This document shows, piece by piece, positions 7,827 through 13,755 of a stretch of DNA of 13,755 bases. Made by a program: the position numbers and the translations under genes. Every line of letters starts with the position of its first letter. Positions within the stretch are counted from its first letter, which is position 1. The notes under the pieces were generated by a model that saw nothing but the letters and a program-made list of their open reading frames with translations, was not told the origin of the DNA and made no database searches. Source of the DNA: Novosphingobium sp. (GTDB taxonomy: Bacteria; Pseudomonadota; Alphaproteobacteria; Sphingomonadales; Sphingomonadaceae); the NCBI GenBank assembly GCA_021299075.1, contig JAJTFU010000088.1:1-13755 (forward strand), in the 5' to 3' direction.

Positions 7827-9239
7827 TTAGTAGCGGTAGTGGTCCGGCTTGAACGGACCAGCTTCCGGCACGCCGATGTACTTGGCCTGCTTTTCGCTGA
7901 GCTTGGTCAGCTGGACGCCCAGCTTTTCCAGGTGCAGCGCGGCAACCTTTTCGTCGAGGTGCTTGGGCAGGACATAGACTTCGTTCTTGTACTGCTCGTT
8001 CTTGGTGAACAGTTCGATCTGGGCCAGCGTCTGGTTGGTGAAGCTGGCCGACATCACGAAGCTGGGGTGACCGGTGGCGCAGCCCAGGTTCACCAGGCGG
8101 CCCTTCGCCAGGATGATGATCTGCTTGCCGTCGGGGAATTCGACCAGGTCGGTGCCCGGCTTCACTTCGGTCCACTTGTAGTTGTCGAGCGCCGAAATCT
8201 GGATCTCGCTGTCGAAGTGGCCGATGTTGCAGACGATGCTCATCGGCTTCATCGCCTTCATCTGCTCGGCGGTGATCACGTCTTCGTTGCCGGTGGCGGT
8301 AACGAAGATGTCGCAGCGCTTCACGGCTTCTTCCATGGTGACGACTTCATAGCCTTCCATGGCGGCCTGCAACGCGCAGATCGGGTCGATTTCGGTGACC
8401 ATCACGCGGGCGCCGCCCTGACGGAGCGAGGCGGCCGAGCCCTTGCCGACATCGCCGAAGCCGGCGACGCAGGCGACCTTGCCGGCCAACATCACGTCGG
8501 TGGCGCGGCGGATCGCGTCAACCAGCGATTCCTTGCAGCCATAGAGGTTGTCGAACTTCGACTTGGTGACCGAATCGTTCACGTTGATCGCGGGGAACGG
8601 CAGCTTGCCGTCCTTGGCGATCTGGTAGAGCCGGTGGACGCCGGTGGTGGTCTCTTCCGACACGCCCTTGATGTGGGCAACCGACATGGTGAGGTAGCCC
8701 GGCTTGCGCTTCAGGAAGTTCTTCAGCGCGCGGACGAATTCGATTTCCTCGGCATTGCTGGGTTCGAACAGGTCTTCCCCGGCTTCGACGCGCGCGCCCC
8801 ACAGCGCGAACATGGTGGCATCGCCGCCATCATCCAGGATCATGTTGGCGGTGCGGCCGGTGCCGTCATCCCAATCGAAGATCGAGCCGACATAGTCCCA
8901 GTAATCGGCCAGGCTTTCACCCTTGATCGCAAAGACCGGGATACCGGCTGCGGCGATCGCGGCGGCGGCGTGGTCCTGGGTCGAGAAGATGTTGCAGGTG
9001 GCCCAGCGCACTTCGGCGCCCAGCGCCACGAGGGTTTCGATCAGCACTGCGGTCTGGATCGTCATGTGCAGCGAACCGGTGATCCGCGCGCCCTTCAGCG
9101 GCTGCGAGGCGCCAAATTCCTCACGCAGCGCCATCAGGCCCGGCATTTCGGTTTCGGCAATCTTGATCTCGGCGCGGCCGAAGTCGGCCAGGCCGATGTC
9201 GGCGATGGCATAGTCACGGGTCTGGGCAGCAGTGGCCAC
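7827..9239 (-). CDS. ahcY: S-adenosyl-L-homocysteine hydrolase
   Basis: NAD-dependent enzyme of 470 residues that splits S-adenosylhomocysteine into adenosine and homocysteine, relieving product inhibition of methyltransferases and feeding the methionine cycle. Visible family features are GSLHMTIQTAVLIETL near the N-terminus, TCNIFSTQDHAAAA, the catalytic NDSVTKSKFDN stretch (Asp222 and Lys226), the NAD-binding loop GFGDVGKG (260-267), NIGHFDSEI, and the C-terminal KPDHYRY that closes over cofactor in the neighbouring subunit. I chose the GTG at 9239 because it follows AGGAG by 7 bases and gives the usual ATAAQTRDYAIADIGLADFG start. An in-frame extension to 9296 would add 19 residues unlike the family. 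It is preceded by a leader hairpin and a palindromic operator candidate. Confidence 0.97.
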   Translation of the reverse strand: MATAAQTRDYAIADIGLADFGRAEIKIAETEMPGLMALREEFGASQPLKGARITGSLHMTIQTAVLIETLVALGAEVRWATCNIFSTQDHAAAAIAAAGIPVFAIKGESLADYWDYVGSIFDWDDGTGRTANMILDDGGDATMFALWGARVEAGEDLFEPSNAEEIEFVRALKNFLKRKPGYLTMSVAHIKGVSEETTTGVHRLYQIAKDGKLPFPAINVNDSVTKSKFDNLYGCKESLVDAIRRATDVMLAGKVACVAGFGDVGKGSAASLRQGGARVMVTEIDPICALQAAMEGYEVVTMEEAVKRCDIFVTATGNEDVITAEQMKAMKPMSIVCNIGHFDSEIQISALDNYKWTEVKPGTDLVEFPDGKQIIILAKGRLVNLGCATGHPSFVMSASFTNQTLAQIELFTKNEQYKNEVYVLPKHLDEKVAALHLEKLGVQLTKLSEKQAKYIGVPEAGPFKPDHYRY

Positions 9240-9246
9240 GGGTCTT

Positions 9247-9251
9247 CTCCT
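9247..9251 (-). promoter_or_regulatory. Ribosome binding site of ahcY
   Basis: AGGAG on the minus strand, seven bases before the GTG at 9239. It decides the start in favour of this GTG over in-frame codons further upstream. Confidence 0.85.
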
Positions 9252-9261
9252 GAACATCGCA

Positions 9262-9294
9262 GGCGCCCTGCCGCAAACGGCAACAGGCAGCGCC
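9262..9294 (-). promoter_or_regulatory. Hairpin in the ahcY leader
   Basis: In the mRNA, GGCGC (9294-9290) pairs with GCGCC (9266-9262), CAGG/CCTG type pairing joins 9287-9284 with 9270-9267, and CCG/CGG closes a four-base loop. In all about 12 base pairs, with a two-base bulge and a three-base internal asymmetry. It ends ten bases before the AGGAG and could modulate translation. It does not show the conserved core of the SAH riboswitch. Function is not established. Confidence 0.4.
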
Positions 9295-9336
9295 AAACAT
9301 GACGCCGCCCTTAGCCGTTCACCCTTTCAGAGGCAA

Positions 9337-9356
9337 ATATAAAGATTGCTTTATAT
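9337..9356. promoter_or_regulatory. Palindromic operator candidate upstream of ahcY (SahR-like)
   Basis: ATATAAAG, spacer ATTG, CTTTATAT: a perfect 8-bp inverted repeat, strikingly AT-rich within GC-rich DNA and centred about 107 bases before the ahcY start. AT-rich palindromes upstream of ahcY, metH, metF and metK are the targets of SahR, an ArsR-family repressor of the methionine cycle in Proteobacteria that responds to S-adenosylhomocysteine. The minus-strand TATATT within it could double as a -10 element, which would suit repression. The match to SahR is from memory of the regulon and is an inference; no sahR gene lies in the window. Confidence 0.55.
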
Positions 9357-9379
9357 GTTTTCGAGAACCGCCCAGACGA

Positions 9380-9838
9380 TCAACGTGTCCAGGCGAAGCG
9401 CGCCGAACCGCTGCTGGCCAGCAATTGGTCCGCAGCCTCGGCCAGCACCGCCGGTCCCTCGGCCTGGGCCAGGCTGCGGGCGGCAACCTTGAGTTCGGCG
9501 CAGCTCAGCCACGGATGCCCCTGGCCATAGGTGTTGGCCATGGTCACGCTCAGCTTGTCGAACGCACGGTGTGCCTGCAGCGGGCCGACCCGCGCGGAAA
9601 GCTGACCCTGAAGCTGGTGCGCCGCGGCGTTGAGCGACGCGATGTGCTTGGTGGTGAAGCGCTGATAGTCGGCCTGGAAATTGTGCGGCGTGTTGCGGCA
9701 GCGCAGCCCCGTCACCATCAGCATAATATCCAGCCGTCGCAGCTTTTCCGCCTGCGTTGCCGGATTGGCCTGGGCCGGCACCGATGCCAGCATGCCCAGT
9801 ACGGCCGCAGCCGCAGCAATTCCCCGTGCGATCCCCAT
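9380..9838 (-). CDS. Small exported protein of unknown function, upstream of ahcY
   Basis: 152 residues with a clear signal peptide: a basic start, a hydrophobic run (about 5-20) and a likely cleavage after AQA (residue 24). The mature part holds LRRLDIMLMVTGLRCR, FQADYQRFTTKH, and MANTYGQGHPWLSCAEL. Two cysteines, Cys47 and Cys113, could form a disulfide in the periplasm. I recognise this as a family found in sphingomonads and Erythrobacteraceae but know no function. Some databases, as I recall, label relatives as S-adenosyl-L-homocysteine hydrolase, which its size and sequence do not support. The ATG at 9838 follows GGGAG by eight bases. A hairpin (GCGGGA/TCCCGC, 9853-9870) sits just before that site. 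It runs in the same direction as ahcY, with 140 bases between them. Confidence 0.8.
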   Translation of the reverse strand: MGIARGIAAAAAVLGMLASVPAQANPATQAEKLRRLDIMLMVTGLRCRNTPHNFQADYQRFTTKHIASLNAAAHQLQGQLSARVGPLQAHRAFDKLSVTMANTYGQGHPWLSCAELKVAARSLAQAEGPAVLAEAADQLLASSGSARFAWTR

Positions 9839-9944
9839 CTTGCAGTCTCCCGGCGGGACCCTGTTCCCGCACCAGCAGACTGCGCCATCGTCTTTACCGG
9901 TTCTTAAAGCGGCGGGGTAAAGCAAAATTAAGCATAACCGCCCG

Positions 9945-9972
9945 TTGCCCTGCGGCCAGCGCGGACTATATC
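9945..9972 (+). promoter_or_regulatory. Possible sigma-70 type promoter of the peroxiredoxin gene
   Basis: TTGCCC (9945-9950) and TATATC (9967-9972) are separated by 16 bases, which would place the transcript start near 9979, about 30 bases before the peroxiredoxin start. The rest of the 9839-10010 gap holds AT-rich tracts (9904-9937) that may serve the minus-strand gene, but I cannot define a promoter there. Confidence 0.4.
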
Positions 9973-10010
9973 CCACCAGCAAGATTTCCCTTCCAGACAG
10001 GAGAACGATG

Positions 10011-10490
10011 ATGACGATTGCTGTTGGCGACAAGCTGCCCGACGTAAAGCTGGTCAAGGCGACCGAAAGCGGCCCCGAAGCCGTCCAGTCGGCCGACTAT
10101 TTCAAGGGCAAGCGCGTGGCGCTGTTCTCCGTGCCGGGCGCCTTCACCCCGACCTGCTCGGCCAAGCACCTGCCGGGCTTTGTCGAAAAGGCTGACGAAC
10201 TGAAGGCCAAGGGTATCGACGAAATCGTCGGTACCGCAGTCAACGATCCCTTCGTGATGGGCGCCTGGAACAAGGCTTCGGGTTCTTCGGACATCACCAT
10301 GCTGGCCGATGGCAACGCCGATTTCGCCAAGGCCGTGGGCCTGACCATGGACGGTTCGGGCTTTGGTCTTGGCCTGCGCGGCCAGCGCTTTGCTATGATC
10401 GTCAACGACGGTGTGGTCGAACAGCTCCACGTCGAAGCGCCGGGCGAATTCAAGGTCAGCTCGGCCGAACACCTGCTCGAAAACCTCTAA
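10011..10490 (+). CDS. Peroxiredoxin, Prx5 type, single cysteine
   Basis: Thiol peroxidase of 159 residues that reduces hydrogen peroxide and organic hydroperoxides in the cytoplasm. The active site motif VPGAFTPTCS (41-50) holds the peroxidatic Cys49 and Thr46, and the LGLRGQRFAMIV stretch supplies the supporting Arg126. Cys49 is the only cysteine in the protein. It must therefore be resolved by a small thiol such as glutathione, or by glutaredoxin, rather than by an internal cysteine. Two consecutive ATGs stand at 10008 and 10011; the AGGAG at 9999-10003 is spaced 4 and 7 bases from them, favouring the second, and MTIAVGDKLPDV is the family's usual start. The membrane protein gene begins four bases after its stop. 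Confidence 0.92.
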   Translation: MTIAVGDKLPDVKLVKATESGPEAVQSADYFKGKRVALFSVPGAFTPTCSAKHLPGFVEKADELKAKGIDEIVGTAVNDPFVMGAWNKASGSSDITMLADGNADFAKAVGLTMDGSGFGLGLRGQRFAMIVNDGVVEQLHVEAPGEFKVSSAEHLLENL

Positions 10491-10494
10491 GTCG

Positions 10495-10851
10495 ATGGAT
10501 TGGGGGCAGCTGGCGATCAAGGCGCTGATTTCCGGCGCGGTGATCGCGGCTGCCTCCGAAATTGCCCGCCGCAGCCCCGGCTGGGGCGGGCTGATCGCTA
10601 GCCTGCCACTGGTTTCTACCCTGGCGCTGATCTGGCTGTGGCGCGATACCGGCGATGCCGGGCGCGTGGCCCATATGGCGCTCTCTTCCAGCCTCTATGT
10701 CCTGGCCTCGCTGCCAGCCTTTGTGATGATCGCCCTGCTGCTGCGCAAGGAAGTCAGCTTTCCAGCGGCGCTGGTGGCCTTCGCCGTGACCGGCTGGATC
10801 GGCTACTGGTTGATGCAGTTCTGCGGACGACGGTGGGGCTGGCCGGTCTAG
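10495..10851 (+). CDS. Small four-helix membrane protein, DUF3147-like
   Basis: 118 residues, almost entirely membrane-spanning, with helices at about 5-23, 31-49, 62-83 and 89-108. The loops carry charged residues (SEIARRSPGW, RDTGDAGR, RKEVSFP). It resembles the DUF3147 family, whose function is unknown. The ATG at 10495 begins four bases after the peroxiredoxin stop, with no good ribosome binding site, so it probably depends on translation of that gene. It ends one base before the stop of the opposing thioesterase gene, leaving no room for a separate terminator. The start could be further inside, but the first helix favours 10495. Confidence 0.75.
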   Translation: MDWGQLAIKALISGAVIAAASEIARRSPGWGGLIASLPLVSTLALIWLWRDTGDAGRVAHMALSSSLYVLASLPAFVMIALLLRKEVSFPAALVAFAVTGWIGYWLMQFCGRRWGWPV

Positions 10852-10852
10852 C

Positions 10853-11281
10853 TCAACCCGGAATGGCGTAGGTCACAACCGCCTGTCCGACGATGTTCGC
10901 CGGATCGTCCTGCCACAACCGGCAATCGACCGTCGCCAGCCGCTTGCCCAGCTTGAGCAGCACCGCATCGCACCACACCGTCTGCTGCTTGACCGCCCGC
11001 AGGAAGCTCATGTTGAGGTTGCTGGTCACCGCCATGGCGACCGGGCCGATATGGGCCAGGATCACGGCATAGGCCGCCCGGTCGACCAGACCCATCTGGG
11101 TCGGGCCAGAAACGATGCTGCCCGGGCGCAGGTTGCTGCTGTCCGGTTCCAGCGCCAGCCGGACAAAGCCAGGCTCGATCCGGTCGATCCGGCCGAGCCG
11201 GTCGTGATTGCCCCCGGGGAAGGCCTGCACGAAAAAGTCCGACAGCTCGGCAACCGTCATTACCGGAACCAGTTCGGCCAT
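10853..11281 (-). CDS. PaaI-family hotdog thioesterase
   Basis: 142 residues with the hotdog fold of acyl-CoA thioesterases. The central helix region is NLRPGSIVSGPTQMGLVDRAAY (split here as NLRPG at 50-54 and SGPTQMGLVDRA at 58-69), with Asp67 at the usual acidic position. The following strands, including AVTSNLNMSFLR (84-95) and DAVLLKLGKRLATVDC (105-120), match the 4HBT pattern. The family hydrolyses CoA thioesters, such as phenylacetyl-CoA derivatives, but the substrate cannot be read here. The ATG at 11281 lies one base after the folE stop (TGAGATG), implying translational coupling to folE. Whether it has any link to pterin metabolism is unknown. Confidence 0.85.
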   Translation of the reverse strand: MAELVPVMTVAELSDFFVQAFPGGNHDRLGRIDRIEPGFVRLALEPDSSNLRPGSIVSGPTQMGLVDRAAYAVILAHIGPVAMAVTSNLNMSFLRAVKQQTVWCDAVLLKLGKRLATVDCRLWQDDPANIVGQAVVTYAIPG

Positions 11282-11282
11282 C

Positions 11283-11888
11283 TCAGTAGCCCATCAGGCT
11301 CAGCACTTCCTTGCGGCTGCGGTTGTCATCCAGGAAGCAGCCCATCAGGCGGCTGGTGACCATCCCCACCCCCGGCGTGCGTACCCCGCGCCCGGTCATG
11401 CAGCCGTGCTGCGCCTCGATTACCACGGCTACGCCGTGCGGTTGGAGGTTGTCCCAGATGCATTGCGCGACCTCGGCCGTCAGCCGCTCCTGGATCTGCA
11501 GGCGCCGGGCATAGGCGTGGAGGACACGAGCCAGCTTGGAAATGCCGACCACGTTCTCCTTGGGCATATAGGCGATCGCCGCCTTGCCGGTGATCGGCGC
11601 CATATGATGTTCGCAGTGCGACTGGAACGGGATGTCCTTCAGCAGGACCAGCTCGTCATAGCCGCCCACTTCGGCGAACTGGCGCGAAAGGTGATAGGCC
11701 GGGTCCTCGTTATAACCCTGGCAATATTCCTTCCAGGCGCGCGCGACGCGCGCTGGCGTATCGAGCAGGCCTTCACGCTGCGGATCATCGCCCGACCAGC
11801 GGATCAGCGTTCGGATCGCTTCCTGGACATGATCGGGGACCGGCAACTTGCCGTTCTCGTCCAGCTCGTGATCGTGATCGCATCCCAT
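11283..11888 (-). CDS. folE: GTP cyclohydrolase I
   Basis: Enzyme of 201 residues that converts GTP to 7,8-dihydroneopterin triphosphate, the first step of folate and some queuosine-type pterin pathways. Zinc ligands are visible as Cys92 and His95 in SHCEHHM and Cys163 in GCMTGRGV. PITGKAAIAYMP, NVVGISKLARVLHAYARRLQ (20 residues in the substrate pocket region) and the C-terminal SRLMGCF complete the type IA pattern. I chose the ATG at 11888 because GGAGG stands seven bases upstream; a TTG at 11894 would touch that site. It starts two bases after the phospholipase gene stop. The presence of all three zinc ligands marks it as the active zinc enzyme. Confidence 0.96.
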   Translation of the reverse strand: MGCDHDHELDENGKLPVPDHVQEAIRTLIRWSGDDPQREGLLDTPARVARAWKEYCQGYNEDPAYHLSRQFAEVGGYDELVLLKDIPFQSHCEHHMAPITGKAAIAYMPKENVVGISKLARVLHAYARRLQIQERLTAEVAQCIWDNLQPHGVAVVIEAQHGCMTGRGVRTPGVGMVTSRLMGCFLDDNRSRKEVLSLMGY

Positions 11889-11890
11889 CC

Positions 11891-13387
11891 TCAAACCTCC
11901 AGTCGCGGGCGGCGCAGGAAGCCGCCACGGCGAAACAGACCCCGCCGCTTGCTGATCGGCTCAAACAGTTCTTCGGGCCGTTCGGGATCGAGCAGGGCGT
12001 TGTCTGCTACTGCTCTCTCCGTTTCGCCCAAGGGACGCAAGGCAAAAGGCTCCAGATACTTGCCCTTGCGCGGGGCATTTTCAATCAAAGCGAACATCGA
12101 AGGGTCGCGCGCCAGCGCTGCTTCCACCTCGCGCCGGGGCAGGCCCAGGTGCTCGGCCAGCAGGGCGTGGCGCAGCTTGGTGATGCCGTGACGGGCATGG
12201 CCGTTGCCGGGCCGGGCGGCATCGATGAACATGTCGCATTCGCTATCGAGCCCCAGCGAGCGGTTGTTCATGTTGGCCGAGCCGATCCGCAAGATCTCGT
12301 CATCCACGATCATCATCTTGGAATGGACATAGATCGGCGTTCCGGCCGCATTGCGGGGAACGAAGATGCGGAACCGCTGCTTGTGATCGCGCTCAGCAAT
12401 CGCGTGCGTCAGCAAGACGCGGGCCCCGTCCATTGCCACGACTTCCAGCCAGCCTTCGGCCGTCAGCGGATTGATCAGGACGATCTCGGGCGGGTCAGGC
12501 TCGGTCACGCGCTTGGCGATCGCTTCGGCAATTGCGCGGGAGGCGAAGTACTGGCTTTCCGCATAGATGAAGTGCCGGGCCCGGGCGATATGTTCAAGGA
12601 ACAGCGCCTCGACTTCGCGCACTTCGCTCACCCCGTTCCATTGCGAGCGGGTCCGCGCGATCCCAACCTCGACATCGATGAAATCGGCTTTCAGCGTGGT
12701 CGGCCAGGGACTGGAGATCTGCGGCTCGCACGGTTCCAGCGGCGGCGCACCAGCCTGGGCCCAGCGCTCGCGGCCCAGATCGCCAAGGGCCTTGGCCGCC
12801 TCGCCCTCGACCATCAGGGTCAGGTCGTGCCACGGGCCGAACAACCGCGGCGAGAAGGGCAGACGGCGGCGCAGATCATGTTCCTTGTGCTCGGGCGTGT
12901 CCCACCGGCCCGCAGTCATGTCGATCCCGCCGCAGACGGCGAAGCGATCATCGATCACCACAATCTTCTGGTGGTGGCTGCAGCCCAGCGGATGGGCCGA
13001 ATCAAACTTGAAATCGATCGCTGGATTGCGCCACCAGCGCCACAGGTCGAGGATCATCGAGCCGCGGAAGATGAACTTCAGCGCGCCGAAATTCCATTTC
13101 AGCACCCGCACTTCCAGCCCGCGGGTCCGCTTGCACAGCCAGACCACGAAGGGCCCCAGCCGCGCCGGCTGATTGAGCTTGTCCGGCCGGTTCCACCAGC
13201 GCCGCCCCTGCCCCAGCAGGATCCGCGTATCGAAATCCCAGCCGATCATCATGATCCGCTGGCGCGCGCGGATCAGGGCCTGCTGCATCAGCGCGAAATA
13301 GGGTGCGGCATCGACCACCACATGCACGCGGCTGGCCCTGGCATAGCGCCAGACGGACGGCGATGCGGGGGTCGGTTCCTCTGACAC
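11891..13387 (-). CDS. Phospholipase D family protein with two HKD motifs
   Basis: 498 residues with two catalytic motifs of the phospholipase D superfamily: HHQKIVVID (138-146, His139, Lys141, Asp146) and VHSKMMIVD (354-362, His355, Lys357, Asp362), each followed by the expected GG/GS and N residues (GSANMNNRS at 369-377). Such enzymes hydrolyse or transfer phosphatidyl groups, and some act as cardiolipin synthases. No transmembrane helix or signal peptide is evident, unlike the classical membrane-anchored cardiolipin synthases. The C-terminus is a basic tail (KRRGLFRRGGFLRRPR). The start is a GTG at 13387; an in-frame TGA lies directly upstream (13395 region), so it cannot be longer. folE follows after two bases. 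Substrate and location are not determined by the sequence. Confidence 0.9.
   Translation of the reverse strand: MSEEPTPASPSVWRYARASRVHVVVDAAPYFALMQQALIRARQRIMMIGWDFDTRILLGQGRRWWNRPDKLNQPARLGPFVVWLCKRTRGLEVRVLKWNFGALKFIFRGSMILDLWRWWRNPAIDFKFDSAHPLGCSHHQKIVVIDDRFAVCGGIDMTAGRWDTPEHKEHDLRRRLPFSPRLFGPWHDLTLMVEGEAAKALGDLGRERWAQAGAPPLEPCEPQISSPWPTTLKADFIDVEVGIARTRSQWNGVSEVREVEALFLEHIARARHFIYAESQYFASRAIAEAIAKRVTEPDPPEIVLINPLTAEGWLEVVAMDGARVLLTHAIAERDHKQRFRIFVPRNAAGTPIYVHSKMMIVDDEILRIGSANMNNRSLGLDSECDMFIDAARPGNGHARHGITKLRHALLAEHLGLPRREVEAALARDPSMFALIENAPRKGKYLEPFALRPLGETERAVADNALLDPERPEELFEPISKRRGLFRRGGFLRRPRLEV
11896..11900 (-). promoter_or_regulatory. Ribosome binding site of folE
   Basis: GGAGG on the minus strand, seven bases before the ATG at 11888 and lying inside the last codons of the phospholipase gene. 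It settles the folE start and suggests folE is translated well from the shared transcript. Confidence 0.8.
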
Positions 13388-13417
13388 GGCTCGTCATTTC
13401 CCTCGCGAAGTAACGCA

Positions 13418-13437
13418 CCGCCCTTCTGGCGGCTTTT
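13418..13437 (+). terminator. Short terminator-like hairpin in the divergent gap
   Basis: CCGCC (13418-13422), loop CTTCT, GGCGG (13428-13432), then C and TTTT (13434-13437). The stem is only five pairs, and no plus-strand gene lies upstream to be terminated. It falls in the 81-base gap between the divergent phospholipase and glycosyltransferase genes, so it may instead be part of a leader, or chance. Confidence 0.25.
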
Positions 13438-13468
13438 CCCGTCCGACCAGCTGTGACATGGGTAGCAA

Positions 13469-13755
13469 GTGAGCGAACTGCAATCCAAAACTGTTGTTGC
13501 GCCCCGTCGGTTGCATGCGCGCTTGCTGCTGGCCCTGCTCACCCTTGCCGCCGCCGCGCTGTATTTGCCCGGGCTCGACCGGATCAAGGCGTCGATCTGG
13601 GACGAAGCCTATTACGTCTCGACCAGCGCACGCTATGCGCAGGGCCAGGCTCATTTTGCCGCACACCCCCCGCTGGGAACCATGCTGATCGCCGCCGGGA
13701 CCCTGTGGGTAGCTGATAACGACAAGGTCGATTGGCACCCGCTCGGCGCGGAACG
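13469..13755 (+). CDS. PMT-family glycosyltransferase, N-terminal 95 residues (runs off window)
   Basis: N-terminus of a membrane glycosyltransferase of the protein O-mannosyltransferase family, which uses a polyprenyl-phosphate sugar donor on the outer face of the inner membrane. A first transmembrane helix (about 17-34) leads into the periplasmic loop with SIWDEAYYV (42-50), whose Asp45-Glu46 matches the catalytic acidic pair, then ARYAQGQ and HPPLG (66-70), and the start of a second helix. The GTG at 13469 is the only reasonable start I see. The ATG at 13458 in another frame stops after four codons. The gene is divergent from the phospholipase gene. Acceptor and donor cannot be told from this portion. 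Confidence 0.85.
   Translation, partial: MSELQSKTVVAPRRLHARLLLALLTLAAAALYLPGLDRIKASIWDEAYYVSTSARYAQGQAHFAAHPPLGTMLIAAGTLWVADNDKVDWHPLGAE

Noticed and set aside
7767..9302. Long open frame of 511 codons on the plus strand opposite ahcY
   Set aside because: It is the antisense shadow of ahcY in GC-rich DNA. Its composition is repetitive (Ala, Gly, Asp, His rich), it has no family motif, and ahcY on the other strand is unmistakable.
9240..9336. SAH riboswitch upstream of ahcY
   Set aside because: The location is right, but I cannot find the conserved GAGGAGCGCUGC-type core or the pseudoknot partner. Only a plain hairpin is visible.
9839..10057. N-terminal extension of the small exported protein to an upstream ATG at 10057
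   Set aside because: The extension would bury the signal peptide and run across the peroxiredoxin start on the other strand. The ATG at 9838 has a good ribosome site and a normal signal peptide.
12149..13384. Open frame of 411 codons on the plus strand opposite the phospholipase D gene
   Set aside because: Antisense shadow: the minus strand encodes both HKD motifs in full, while the plus-strand translation shows no recognisable domain.

Overview
The window is GC-rich, gene-dense, ordinary chromosomal DNA of an alphaproteobacterium, most likely a sphingomonad (Novosphingobium, Sphingomonas or Erythrobacteraceae type). The taxon call rests on the gene set and order (divL, tsaE, amgK, murU, addB, addA), a DivL-type kinase, and the style of the AhcY, AddB and small secreted proteins. 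I see no tRNA, rRNA, CRISPR array, transposase or phage gene, and no stretch over 300 bases lacks a gene.

Bases 1-7600, minus strand: one tightly packed operon read right to left. It runs divL (PAS sensor pseudokinase), tsaE (t6A tRNA modification ATPase), amgK and murU (cell-wall sugar recycling), addB and the start of addA (double-strand break repair). Every junction overlaps by 4 to 10 bases, so translation is probably coupled. Two lesions stand out. addB carries a clear frameshift near 2590. The last PAS domain of DivL appears to lack about 25-30 residues, in frame, near 6090.

Bases 7601-7826: a GC-rich inverted-repeat element of about 175 bp with strong hairpins. Bases 7827-9838, minus strand: a small exported protein of unknown function, then ahcY (S-adenosylhomocysteine hydrolase). 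The 140-base gap upstream of ahcY holds a perfect 8+4+8 palindrome, a candidate operator of SahR type, and a leader hairpin before a strong ribosome binding site.

Bases 10011-10851, plus strand: a Prx5-type peroxiredoxin with a single cysteine and a small DUF3147-like membrane protein. They meet tail to tail, one base apart, a minus-strand operon (10853-13387) encoding a two-HKD phospholipase D family protein, GTP cyclohydrolase I (FolE) and a PaaI-like hotdog thioesterase. From 13469 a PMT-family glycosyltransferase starts on the plus strand and runs off the window.

I found no convincing new biological system. The best leads are the tyrosine replacing the phospho-acceptor histidine in the DivL homologue, the ahcY operator candidate, and the two lesions in the large operon.
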